Source: Thermodesulfovibrionales bacterium
GTDB lineage: Bacteria; Nitrospirota; Thermodesulfovibrionia; Thermodesulfovibrionales; Dissulfurispiraceae
Direction: 5' to 3'
NCBI GenBank assembly: GCA_020062545.1
Contig: JAGUWD010000009.1
Location: 145,291 to 209,290, forward strand
DNA length: 64,000 nt
Below are positions 1 to 7,520 of the stretch, in pieces. Made by a program: the position numbers and the translations under genes. Below the pieces are notes generated by a model. The model saw only the letters and a list, made by a program, of their open reading frames with translations. It made no database searches and had not been told where the DNA came from. The stretch's first letter is position 1. Every line of letters starts with the position of its first letter.

Positions 1-230
1 ATCTCTCTTGTAATTTCAAGCATTGGAAACGCGTCAAAATGTTCTTTTATACTCTTAAAGACAGCCTGCTCTTTTACTCCTTGCAGTATTTCCTGAAGGA
101 TTATTCCAAGCAAAAAAATGTTTTCACCCTGTTCAATGATTCTTCTAAGAGCCTCGGTTTCAGGATTTATGGAAGGAGTATGTCTTCTGAGCGCCAGAGA
201 CCAGATTGAAGTATCTACTATGACCTTCAT
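1..230 (-). CDS. vapC: VapC-family PIN-domain toxin (partial)
   Basis: The reading frame runs leftwards from an ATG at 230 and leaves the window at base 1, so only about 76 N-terminal residues are visible. It begins MKVIVDTSIWSLALRR, the first beta-strand of a PIN-domain ribonuclease with the first metal-binding Asp at residue 6. A helical stretch typical of VapC proteins follows. The start overlaps the stop of the upstream antitoxin gene by 4 bp (ATGA), the usual coupling in VapBC operons. By family knowledge it should cleave RNA, often tRNA, when freed from its antitoxin. The later catalytic acids are outside the window, so activity cannot be judged. Confidence 0.85.
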   Translation of the reverse strand, partial: MKVIVDTSIWSLALRRHTPSINPETEALRRIIEQGENIFLLGIILQEILQGVKEQAVFKSIKEHFDAFPMLEITRE

Positions 231-427
231 CTTCTTAATCTTTCGCGCTTGTAGTCATAAGATTTGTCCATCTCTATCTTTCCAAAAAGAGAAATAATAT
301 CTTTCTGCTTTCTCCTCTGGATAAACTCCCTCAGCGCTTCGTTTACTGTATCCTTCTTTGTCTTTAATCCGCTCATCTTCAAGGCTTCATTTAAAAGTTT
401 TTCATCTATTGCAAGATTTGTAGGCAT
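227..427 (-). CDS. vapB: VapB-family ribbon-helix-helix antitoxin
   Basis: This 66-residue protein begins MPTNLAIDEKLLNEALKMSG, the N-terminal beta-strand and first helix of the short antitoxins that pair with VapC. The segment TVNEALREFI is the second helix. The charged C-terminal tail would lie in the groove of the toxin. It is the first gene of a two-gene unit, is preceded by a strong Shine-Dalgarno sequence (AAAGGAGG) and overlaps the toxin start by 4 bp. Antitoxins of this type normally repress their own promoter together with the toxin. Confidence 0.85.
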   Translation of the reverse strand: MPTNLAIDEKLLNEALKMSGLKTKKDTVNEALREFIQRRKQKDIISLFGKIEMDKSYDYKRERLRR

Positions 428-457
428 AATATCCTCCTTTCACACATACTTTTACAC

Positions 458-487
458 AATATACTACACATTGCTAATGCAATACAA
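458..487 (-). promoter_or_regulatory. Predicted promoter of vapBC
   Basis: On the minus strand TTGTAT and TATATT are separated by 18 bp, about 30 bp upstream of the vapB start. AT-rich imperfect inverted repeats overlap the -10 and are a plausible VapBC operator. Inferred from sequence only. Confidence 0.4.
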
Positions 488-507
488 TATAAAATTGAGG
501 GCAAACC

Positions 508-1026
508 TTATTTCCCGAAGAATTCTATTGCCTCTTTGACCTTTGTAAGATCAACGCGGGTGTTAAAGCACGGGCCAAACGGCCTTTCGTTTGGAATGCC
601 CAGAACAGGGAGGGGATAGGCATCTGCTATGCCGCTGCTTAAGTCTCTCTCGCAGGCAACTGCAACTACTGCCTCTGGCCTTACATCGCTTACAATGCGC
701 CTGGCAAGATTCCCTCCGGTAGCGACAAATAGTTTTAAGTTATTTTCGTCTGCAACACTTATCAGATCTTTTATATTGCACCTGCCGCAACGCTTGCAGT
801 TATAAATGTCATTCGTAATCCTCACATCGCAATCGTTTATCTGAAGGCAGTGCGGCAGAAGCAGCAGTATCCTCTTTGTCTTAAAGCCCTGAACCCTTAC
901 AAGCCTGTTATTGAGGTCAATAATGAATAGTTGCAGTTTTTCCTTTTTATCCTTAAAAAATGCACCCACAAGCATAAGCATGGGATAAAGCACCTTTAAG
1001 ACCAATGCCCTAAGCAAACCTGTCAT
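508..1026 (-). CDS. DUF116 family protein
   Basis: This 172-residue protein has a hydrophobic N-terminus (about residues 4-22) followed by a domain with conserved cysteines: LLLPHCLQ, then CKRCGRCN, then AVACERDL and FGPCFNTRVDL. This matches DUF116 proteins, which are often encoded beside fmt and def and probably bind metal through the cysteines. Its start lies 17 bp inside the end of fmt, so it is translationally coupled and is the last gene of the run. The biochemical role is unknown. The cysteine pattern suggests metal or redox binding. Confidence 0.82.
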   Translation of the reverse strand: MTGLLRALVLKVLYPMLMLVGAFFKDKKEKLQLFIIDLNNRLVRVQGFKTKRILLLLPHCLQINDCDVRITNDIYNCKRCGRCNIKDLISVADENNLKLFVATGGNLARRIVSDVRPEAVVAVACERDLSSGIADAYPLPVLGIPNERPFGPCFNTRVDLTKVKEAIEFFGK

Positions 1027-1945
1027 AACCTTCCTGTAACTTTCTGCCTGCCAGAAATGCCTTTGCAGACATAACTTTTTTTCCTTCGGGTTGAAGCTCT
1101 TCTATCGATAAGAAACCTTTTCCTGTTTCAACAATCAACTCCCCATCGGATGCCTTTACAATCCTCCCGGGAACCGCCTTTTTCTGGCTTGCAAATTCTG
1201 ATTTATGACTTCTGACAATCTTTATCCTTTCATCATTGAAATAACAAAAAGCCGATGGCCATGGATACATACCGCGCACAAAATTAAATAACTCATCTGC
1301 GGTCCTGTTCCAGTCTATTTTCCCGTCTTCTTTTTTAAGCGGCGGTGCGTAACTTGCTTTTCCTGTTTGTGGAACAGGCTTTATCTTTCCTTCCCTCATC
1401 CCCCTTATGGTGTCAATCAATGTCTTAGCACCGAGTTCGGATAATTTTTTAAAAAGCGTTTCTGAATTGTCATCAGCCTTGATTTCAAGTTCCGACCTCA
1501 AGAGTATATCTCCTGTGTCAAGGCCTTTATCCATAAGTATTGTCGTAACGCCTGTAACCTTTTCGCCATTTATCAAAGCCCACTGAATTGGTGCTGCTCC
1601 TCTGTACTTTGGCAAAAGGGATGCATGTACATTTATACATCCGAATTCTGGCATATTAAGTATCTCCTCCGGGAGTATCTTTCCATAAGCGACCACGATA
1701 ATAAATTCCGGAGCTATTGACCTTAATTCATTATAAAAATCTTCATTCCTGATTTTATCTGGCTGTAAAACCTTTAACCCATAGGACAGTGCCAGCTCTT
1801 TTACAGGTGGAGGTGAGACTCTGTGTCCTCTTCCTTTCACCCTATCGGGCTGAGTAACAACAAGTGCAATATCTTCTTTTTCATCGATGAGCGCCTTTAA
1901 TGAAGGGACAGCAAACTGGGGTGTGCCGAAAAAGATTAATGCCAT
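1010..1945 (-). CDS. fmt: Methionyl-tRNA formyltransferase
   Basis: Fmt formylates initiator Met-tRNA with 10-formyl-tetrahydrofolate. The protein (311 residues, normal length) starts MALIFFGTPQFAVPSLKAL, the Rossmann-like formyltransferase strand. It carries the catalytic region INVHASLLPKYRGAAPIQWA with Asn, His and downstream Asp (GVTTILMDKGLDTGDIL). The C-terminal tRNA-binding domain begins near residue 205. It follows def by 12 bp; Def removes the formyl group that Fmt adds, so the pairing is functional. The short def-fmt gap is filled by heptamer-type word repeats. Confidence 0.97.
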   Translation of the reverse strand: MALIFFGTPQFAVPSLKALIDEKEDIALVVTQPDRVKGRGHRVSPPPVKELALSYGLKVLQPDKIRNEDFYNELRSIAPEFIIVVAYGKILPEEILNMPEFGCINVHASLLPKYRGAAPIQWALINGEKVTGVTTILMDKGLDTGDILLRSELEIKADDNSETLFKKLSELGAKTLIDTIRGMREGKIKPVPQTGKASYAPPLKKEDGKIDWNRTADELFNFVRGMYPWPSAFCYFNDERIKIVRSHKSEFASQKKAVPGRIVKASDGELIVETGKGFLSIEELQPEGKKVMSAKAFLAGRKLQEGYDRFA

Positions 1946-1950
1946 GTTAT

Positions 1951-1997
1951 CTCCTGACTACTGGCTCCTGACTGCTGACTGTTGGCTGCTAACTGAT
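1951..1997. repeat. Period-7 word repeat at the end of def
   Basis: Degenerate CTGACTG/CTGGCTC-type words repeat with about 7-bp spacing across the def-fmt junction. They encode the last residues of Def (SVSSQQSAVRSQ). This is one member of a dispersed family in this window. Confidence 0.7.
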
Positions 1998-2491
1998 GTC
2001 TTTTTAAGGTATCTCTTTTTAAAGAACTCCCGCTTTATCGAACTCATCCTGTCAACAAACAAAACACCATCGAGATGGTCTATCTCATGCTGAAGCGCCC
2101 TTGCAAAAAGACCTGTGCCTTCAATCTGAACAGGCTTGCCGTTCCTGTCAAGCCCTTTCACAACAACCCTTCCTGCCCTTTTTATGGTTGAAGTATAGCC
2201 GGGTACGCTCAGGCATCCTTCTTCGGAATCAATAAAGCCATCCGCCTCTATTATTTCGGGATTGATCAAAACAATGAGGGGATGTTTTTCCTCTTTTGTG
2301 CTCACATCAATGACTATGAGCCTTTTTGAGACACCGACCTGAGGTGCAGCAAGTCCTATCCCCGGAGCAGCATACATGGTCTCTATCATGTTGTCGATAA
2401 GGCGCTGCAAATCCTTATCGATATTGTCAACAGGCAGGGCTTTCTTCTTCAGAACTTCATCCGGATACTTTCTAATCTCCAAAACAGCCAT
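1958..2491 (-). CDS. def: Peptide deformylase
   Basis: Def removes the N-formyl group from nascent proteins. All three motifs are visible: GIGLAAPQVG (motif 1), EGCLSVPG (motif 2, metal-binding Cys) and ALQHEIDHLDG (motif 3, HExxH with catalytic Glu). At 177 residues it is slightly long because the last 12 residues (SVSSQQSAVRSQ) are encoded by a low-complexity word repeat, not by family sequence. It sits 14 bp after metK and 12 bp before fmt in one transcription unit. Confidence 0.97.
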   Translation of the reverse strand: MAVLEIRKYPDEVLKKKALPVDNIDKDLQRLIDNMIETMYAAPGIGLAAPQVGVSKRLIVIDVSTKEEKHPLIVLINPEIIEADGFIDSEEGCLSVPGYTSTIKRAGRVVVKGLDRNGKPVQIEGTGLFARALQHEIDHLDGVLFVDRMSSIKREFFKKRYLKKTSVSSQQSAVRSQ

Positions 2492-2505
2492 AGGAAATTA
2501 TAACA

Positions 2506-3708
2506 CTAACAAATAGGATATTTCCCTCTGCTCAATTCCATGCAGAACTTGTTTATCTTTGAAAACTCCTGCTCGAATATCCCCTCTGCCCTTTTTGCTA
2601 TCTCGTTTATTCTTCTGCCCCTTTCAAGCAAAACCTGTGCAGTCGCCATCTGCGGCCGGTCAATGGGTGTACCAATCCTGCTTAAAAGCAGGACATATAC
2701 CTCTTTTATACCTTCTATCTTTTCGTAGATCTCCTTTGCTATCTTGTGTGCAAAGACATTGTATATCTTTCCCACATGGCTCACAGGATTCTTTCCTGCT
2801 GCCGCTTCTGTTCCCAGCGGCCTGTTCATGGATATAAGTCCGTTAACTCTATTGCCACGACCAACCTGGCCTGAGTCGGCATCCTCTGCCGATGTGCCAA
2901 GAAGACTCAGATAAATCCCGCCAAGCCCCCTTCCTTCCTCATCGAGGGTGTTAAAATGAACTTCTATACCTTTAAATCCTTTGAATCCATCAACAAACAT
3001 CATCATGTCTTTCTGCACCACCGATTTTGTTTCAAAATAATTTTTTTCTGATTCTATGTAATTGGCAAGGAAAGGCATGGCAACTGTCAAATCCAGAATA
3101 TTCCCTCTCCTCAATCCCATAACCTTTATGTCTTCGCCTGTCTCTGGATATTTATCTTTAAACTTTTTTGAGTTCAGATATCTCTCCAGTTCGAGGACAA
3201 TCTTCTCCGCAGGACTCAAAGGATAATATCCCACAGCAGCAGAAGTGTCATTGGCAGGCCTCACTTTGCCGGGCCTCAAAAAAATATCGGTCAACTCTTC
3301 TGATCCCGGAGCAAGGACGACACGATACTTTAAATGTTTTTCAGGGTCAACAAACCTGAGATTTTCCTTAATCCATTTTTTTGAAGCATCTATAGCGATC
3401 TCGGCAACCGGTATCTTTTTCCCTGCGGCCATGAATGTTGCCCTGTCCCCTATGATAAGTTCCATTGGTTTTAGAACCCTGCCCCCGCCGAATCTCCTTT
3501 CAACTTTTCCTGCTGCAAGAAGACCCTTGTCTATGTTGTGGTGAAGGACAGTGCCAAATTCCTTGATGTACTCTTTTGACAATGCCACTGAAATGGCATC
3601 CATCATTGAATCGCACATATAATCCGGATGCCCCGTGCCTTTACGCTCCACAATCTCAATACGATGCTCTGTAATGGACTTCCCTTTAAATGTTTCTATG
3701 ACTATCAT
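2506..3708 (-). CDS. metK: S-adenosylmethionine synthetase, archaeal type
   Basis: The enzyme makes S-adenosylmethionine from methionine and ATP. The 400-residue sequence is the archaeal-type family (AdoMet_Synthase, PF01941), not the usual bacterial MetK. It shows the early ERKGTGHPDYMCDS segment, the phosphate-binding region GQVGRGNRVNGLI and the conserved PLGTEAAAGKNPVSHVGK. Bacterial MetK motifs such as GAGDQG are absent. It starts 2 bp after the small cytochrome gene and 14 bp before def, so it is embedded in the operon and has no room for its own SAM riboswitch. Archaeal-type enzymes in bacteria are uncommon and usually taken as ancient transfer. Confidence 0.95.
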   Translation of the reverse strand: MIVIETFKGKSITEHRIEIVERKGTGHPDYMCDSMMDAISVALSKEYIKEFGTVLHHNIDKGLLAAGKVERRFGGGRVLKPMELIIGDRATFMAAGKKIPVAEIAIDASKKWIKENLRFVDPEKHLKYRVVLAPGSEELTDIFLRPGKVRPANDTSAAVGYYPLSPAEKIVLELERYLNSKKFKDKYPETGEDIKVMGLRRGNILDLTVAMPFLANYIESEKNYFETKSVVQKDMMMFVDGFKGFKGIEVHFNTLDEEGRGLGGIYLSLLGTSAEDADSGQVGRGNRVNGLISMNRPLGTEAAAGKNPVSHVGKIYNVFAHKIAKEIYEKIEGIKEVYVLLLSRIGTPIDRPQMATAQVLLERGRRINEIAKRAEGIFEQEFSKINKFCMELSRGKYPIC

Positions 3709-3710
3709 GA

Positions 3711-4076
3711 TTAAAGTTTATCACTTTTTTCTTTCTTCAACTGATATTTATATGGAGACTGATGTGGGTCGTGGCAACTGGTGCAATTGCCCCTGATCTG
3801 CTTATGGGCATCCTTTGTTAAATCCATCCTGTCAGGATGGCATTTATAGCAGAGCTTTTCATCACCTTTTATTGGTGCAAATTTATGCTGTCCTGTTTTA
3901 GAGTGGCACATCATGCAGTCACCAACTGCCACAGGGCCATGCACATACTTTTCCCTGCCCATATTGCTGTGGCATTTTTCGGTAATACAGGATTCCTTTG
4001 CATCGGCAGCACTCAAAGGAAATATTCCTCCGGCAAAAAAGGCTGATAAAATCGCCATTACAAGCGCACTCTTCAT
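3711..4076 (-). CDS. Small periplasmic multihaem c-type cytochrome
   Basis: This 121-residue protein has an N-terminal signal peptide (about residues 1-24, ending in LSAADA). It carries three canonical haem sites, CMMCH, CYKCH and CTSCH, plus an N-terminal CITEKCH, a CX4CH variant that may bind a fourth haem. The spacing and the CTSCHDPHQS ending fit the doubled-CXXCH cytochrome family. It should act in periplasmic electron transfer, partner unknown. Its place between mlaD (14 bp) and metK (2 bp) is odd, since neither neighbour is a redox system. Confidence 0.87.
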   Translation of the reverse strand: MKSALVMAILSAFFAGGIFPLSAADAKESCITEKCHSNMGREKYVHGPVAVGDCMMCHSKTGQHKFAPIKGDEKLCYKCHPDRMDLTKDAHKQIRGNCTSCHDPHQSPYKYQLKKEKSDKL

Positions 4077-4090
4077 TTTGTTATCCTCCC

Positions 4091-5077
4091 TTAGAAAATA
4101 CTGAACTTAAAATACCTCTTTGGATTTGCCTTAATATCTTTTGCCAGCTCGCTTAAATCCCTGGTCAATGCTTTAAGCTCTGATACACTCTCTTTGAATT
4201 CGCTCTGCAGCTTCTTATCCTTGACCAGGCTTCCCGCCATACCTTCTCCTGCCTCAATTTTATCCAGAACAGCAGCAAGCTGTTTCGATGCCTTATTGAG
4301 GTTTTCGTATAATGCAGGGTCTTCTGCGAGTTTCTTCAATGAGCCCTCACCCTCTGTCACCTTTTTGCCGAATTCTTCCACAGAGGATGAAGCCGAGAGC
4401 ATTTTATTGTAGAGGGAAGGGTCATCTATGAGTTTCTTAACCGTCCCTTCCGACTCTTTAAAATCCTTCAGAACTCCTGACAAAGACTTTGAGGCATCCT
4501 GAAGATTATTATAGAGTTGAGGGTCTGTGAGGAACTTTGAATTGGCAATTCCTGTGGCGCTTTTCTCTATCTTTTTAAGAAAGCCTTCGAGTTCTCCTAT
4601 GAATTCCGTAATCTTCACAAGGGTGGTGGAGCCTGCTTTGATAATATCCTTAATCTCTATCTGCTCAACCCCTTTTATGGTATCTCCATGGGATATAGGT
4701 GCTGCATCAGGAGACCCCGGGCCGATTTCGATGTATTTGTCTCCAAGAAGCCCGATGGTCTGGACAGTAACAGTGGAGTCTTTTCGTATATACTTTGCGG
4801 ATTTTTTAGCTATAGACATGGTAACCAGGGTGCCGTATTCTGCATGGAGGTCTATACTCTTAACAGAGCCTATCTCTATGCCAGATATCCACACAGGCGA
4901 TCCCTTTCTCAATCCCCTCACATCCTTAATCTGAGCCTTAATATCAATCTTTGGTGAAAGCAGGGTCTCTATACCCCCTGCAAAAAAGACCGTAAATATC
5001 AGGAGAACAAAGGCAATGGTTACCACAACGCCTACCTTGAGCTTCGACCACATAAGCTGTCTCTTCATATCAAACAT
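4091..5077 (-). CDS. mlaD: MCE-domain lipid-binding protein of Mla-type transporter
   Basis: One N-terminal transmembrane helix (about residues 14-33) anchors a periplasmic MCE domain (about 38-118, with VWISGIEIGSVKSI and GLLGDKYIEI). A long helical tail follows, with three spaced repeats of a motif like 'DPxLYNxLxxAS'. MlaD proteins form hexameric rings that carry phospholipid between inner and outer membranes. At 328 residues it is longer than E. coli MlaD because of the tail repeats, as in many TTG2C-type proteins. The start overlaps mlaF by 8 bp; an alternative ATG lies three codons in. Confidence 0.92.
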   Translation of the reverse strand: MFDMKRQLMWSKLKVGVVVTIAFVLLIFTVFFAGGIETLLSPKIDIKAQIKDVRGLRKGSPVWISGIEIGSVKSIDLHAEYGTLVTMSIAKKSAKYIRKDSTVTVQTIGLLGDKYIEIGPGSPDAAPISHGDTIKGVEQIEIKDIIKAGSTTLVKITEFIGELEGFLKKIEKSATGIANSKFLTDPQLYNNLQDASKSLSGVLKDFKESEGTVKKLIDDPSLYNKMLSASSSVEEFGKKVTEGEGSLKKLAEDPALYENLNKASKQLAAVLDKIEAGEGMAGSLVKDKKLQSEFKESVSELKALTRDLSELAKDIKANPKRYFKFSIF

Positions 5078-5816
5078 TTTTTACTCCCGCATAATTTAAT
5101 TCGCTGATAAATACCTGAATATCAGGAATATCTGAATGTAATAGTTTTTCACTGTCTCCGTCAAATACCAGTTCTCCGTCCTTTAAAAATATAAACCTGC
5201 TTGCAACCCTTAATGCATCCACAACCTTATGAGTAACGATGATAAAACCTTTTCCGTCTTTCGAGAGCTCCAGAATCAGCTTGCAGATATTGTCTGCATT
5301 CACAGGATCAAGGCCTGATGTAGGCTCATCATACAAAAACATCATGGGCTCACATGCAGCCAGCGACCTTGCTATGGAAACCCTCCTGTGCATTCCTCCG
5401 CTCAGTTCTTCGGGCATAAACTCCATTGCATGCTCCACTCCCACAGTCCTTAGCAATTCCCTGACCTTCCTGTCTATCTCATCTTCTGTCATCTTAGTGT
5501 ATTCCCTGAGACAGAATGCCACATTTTCCTTTACATTTAAAGAATCAAAAAGCGCCCCTTCCTGAAATACAAGGCTGAACTTCATCCTCACTTCTCTGAG
5601 TTCATCTTCTGTCTTCCCTGTTATATCCTCGCCATCAATAATTATCTTCCCTGAATCAGGTTTTATGAGGCCCATTATCAGCTTGAGGATCGTGGTCTTG
5701 CCTTCCCCGCTTCCTCCGAGGATCGCAACCCTTTCGTCAGAGTTTATGGAAAAACTCAGGTCTTTAATAATCTGCCTTACGCCGTATGAAAAACATACCT
5801 TATCGAACACAATCAT
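5070..5816 (-). CDS. mlaF: ABC transporter ATPase of Mla-type lipid transporter
   Basis: The 248-residue ATPase has a Walker A motif (GGSGEGKTT), Q-loop region (LVFQEGALFDSLNV), signature (LSGGMHRR), Walker B (MMFLYDEPTSGLDP) and H-loop (ITHK). EGALFDSLNV is characteristic of MlaF-type lipid transporters. I chose the ATG at 5816, which overlaps the mlaE stop by 4 bp (ATGA). A longer open frame up to 5963 adds 49 residues unlike any ABC ATPase and is translated from inside mlaE. With MlaE and MlaD it powers lipid transfer. Confidence 0.94.
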   Translation of the reverse strand: MIVFDKVCFSYGVRQIIKDLSFSINSDERVAILGGSGEGKTTILKLIMGLIKPDSGKIIIDGEDITGKTEDELREVRMKFSLVFQEGALFDSLNVKENVAFCLREYTKMTEDEIDRKVRELLRTVGVEHAMEFMPEELSGGMHRRVSIARSLAACEPMMFLYDEPTSGLDPVNADNICKLILELSKDGKGFIIVTHKVVDALRVASRFIFLKDGELVFDGDSEKLLHSDIPDIQVFISELNYAGVKNV

Positions 5817-6604
5817 ACTGAAAACCCCAGCACATAAAGCAATATCCTTGTGAGTACAAAATCGGAAACTATAATCATTATGATTGACATCACAACAGCC
5901 TTTGTGGTGGACTGCCTGAGACCGGTTGCTCCACCTTTTGTGGAAAGCCCTGTGTAGCAGCATATGCAGGCTATGAGATAGCCAAAGACAAAGGGCTTAA
6001 TAGCGCCGGAGAATACATTCTCGAAGATCAGTTCCTCGCGTATCGAACTCCAGTATAATGCACCGCTCTGATTGCTTACAAACACCGCTATATAATATCC
6101 GCCGAAAAGGGAGACGGCGTCTCCTATGATTGTCAGGGCAGGGAGCATTATTATGGAACTCACTATCCTCGGTGTAACAAGCTTTTTTACCGGATCGACA
6201 CCGAACACCCTGAGTGTGTCCACCTGATGTCCCAACACCATCAATCCCAATTCGGAAGCCATTCCTGCGCCAACCCTACCGGTAAAAACAAGGGCAGCCA
6301 CCACAGGCCCCAATTCCCTTATCACTGATATGCCGACAACCTTTCCTGTATATACCTTCATGCCGAGCCTTGAGAGTTCTGCAGATAACTGGAGGGATAA
6401 AGCCATGCCAACAAACAGGGAGACTATGAAGATAATGAAAAACGAGCCTGCCCCTGCATAATCCATCTGCTCTATTGTATCTTTCAGATAAAACGGTCTT
6501 TTGAAGATATTCAAAACTCCCCGAAAAGAAAGCAGGTAGAAATCCTGAAGGTCGCTTATCAATTCTTTCAGCCTAATCATTACTGCAGCACTCCATTGCC
6601 CCAT
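5813..6604 (-). CDS. mlaE: Permease subunit of Mla-type lipid transporter
   Basis: This 263-residue integral membrane protein has about five to six hydrophobic segments and the MlaE signature around RELGPVVAALVFTGRVGAGMASELG, plus the coupling-helix EQMDYAG region. It is the membrane permease of the MlaFED-type complex that shuttles phospholipids across the envelope. It begins 4 bp after the acyltransferase gene and is coupled to mlaF by a 4-bp overlap, so lipid A synthesis and phospholipid transport are made from one message. Confidence 0.94.
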   Translation of the reverse strand: MGQWSAAVMIRLKELISDLQDFYLLSFRGVLNIFKRPFYLKDTIEQMDYAGAGSFFIIFIVSLFVGMALSLQLSAELSRLGMKVYTGKVVGISVIRELGPVVAALVFTGRVGAGMASELGLMVLGHQVDTLRVFGVDPVKKLVTPRIVSSIIMLPALTIIGDAVSLFGGYYIAVFVSNQSGALYWSSIREELIFENVFSGAIKPFVFGYLIACICCYTGLSTKGGATGLRQSTTKAVVMSIIMIIVSDFVLTRILLYVLGFSV

Positions 6605-6608
6605 TTCT

Positions 6609-7520
6609 TCATGTCCTCTTCCACCTTTTATGTATCCACAGCCACTCTGCCGGATGTTCTTTTATGTAATCTTCGATAAAGCCGGAAAATCTCTTTGTAT
6701 CTTCAATTAACTGTTGTTCTACTGCTCTACTGCTCTGCGATTCTGCTTTTGATAGAGCAACCTCTGGATAAATATTTATGACGTGTTTATCCCTTTCTCT
6801 ATTAATAAATATGGGAACCACTGCTGCACCTGTCTTTCTCGCCATTAAAGCAGGCATCTTTGTTGTCCATGCAGGCCTGCCTAAGAAATCTATTTTATAC
6901 CCTTCATCCTTTAAAACAGCCTGATCCATTAATATCCCGATACCCCTGTTTTTCTTTAATTCGGAAAGCATTCCTTTCAATGCACCCTTTTTATAGATCA
7001 CATTGTTTCCATACTTAGCCCTTATATTCTCAATAAGTTTATTGAGATATGGATTATTCTGCGTACGTGCCACAACAGAGACATTGTCCACCTTGATGCC
7101 AAATGCCAATGCCATTAATTCCCAGTTGCCGCAGTGGCCTGTTATGAATATCACACCTTTATCTTTTGATTTCGCTTTCAGGTAGTTTTCAATGCCTCTC
7201 ACCTCAACATTATCGATAATGCTTTTACCCAATCCGTAATAAATCTTGATAATCTCCGCAAAAGACCTGCCGAGATTCTTGAATGTCTCACGTGCAATAC
7301 TAACTGCCAATGGCTGATTGCTGATGGCTAAAGGCTGAAGGCTATTGCCCATTGCCTTTTCTATGTTCTCGACTGCAATCCTCCTCCTGCTCCCCCATAT
7401 ATAAAAAACCAAAAGGCCGAGGAACTCCCCGACCTTTAATGCGATATTATGCGGAAGCACAGCGACAGGAAAAGAGAACATGATAATGAGAGCAGTCTCA
7501 AGCAGCCATCTGATCTTCAT
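6609..7520 (-). CDS. lpxL: Lipid A biosynthesis (lauroyl-type) acyltransferase
   Basis: This 303-residue member of the LpxL/LpxM (HtrB) family adds a secondary acyl chain to the Kdo2-lipid A precursor. It has an N-terminal membrane helix (about residues 5-25), the catalytic HX4E motif GHCGNWE and the family segment ARTQNNPYLNKLI. GILMDQAVLKDEG and AALMARKTGAAVVPIFI follow. Two low-complexity stretches (SLQPLAISNQPLAVS and AESQSSRAVEQQL) come from in-frame period-7 DNA repeats in surface loops. It overlaps the upstream protease gene by 4 bp. LpxL versus LpxM cannot be told apart from sequence. Confidence 0.88.
   Translation of the reverse strand: MKIRWLLETALIIMFSFPVAVLPHNIALKVGEFLGLLVFYIWGSRRRIAVENIEKAMGNSLQPLAISNQPLAVSIARETFKNLGRSFAEIIKIYYGLGKSIIDNVEVRGIENYLKAKSKDKGVIFITGHCGNWELMALAFGIKVDNVSVVARTQNNPYLNKLIENIRAKYGNNVIYKKGALKGMLSELKKNRGIGILMDQAVLKDEGYKIDFLGRPAWTTKMPALMARKTGAAVVPIFINRERDKHVINIYPEVALSKAESQSSRAVEQQLIEDTKRFSGFIEDYIKEHPAEWLWIHKRWKRT
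6711..6746. repeat. Period-7 word repeat inside lpxL
   Basis: CTGTTGTT/CTACTGCT-like words run in frame through the acyltransferase gene, encoding AESQSSRAVEQQ without breaking the frame. Confidence 0.55.
7301..7348. repeat. Period-7 word repeat inside lpxL
   Basis: Words of the type GGCTGAT/GGCTAAA/GGCTGAA repeat with about 7-bp spacing in frame near the 5' part of the acyltransferase gene. They encode SLQPLAISNQPLAVS. Confidence 0.7.

Noticed and set aside
3709..4090. SAM riboswitch before metK
   Set aside because: Only 2 bp separate metK from the cytochrome gene, and no SAM riboswitch fold is visible.
5817..5963. 49-residue N-terminal extension of MlaF
   Set aside because: The added residues match no ABC ATPase and lie inside mlaE. 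The ATG at 5816 has the ATGA coupling.
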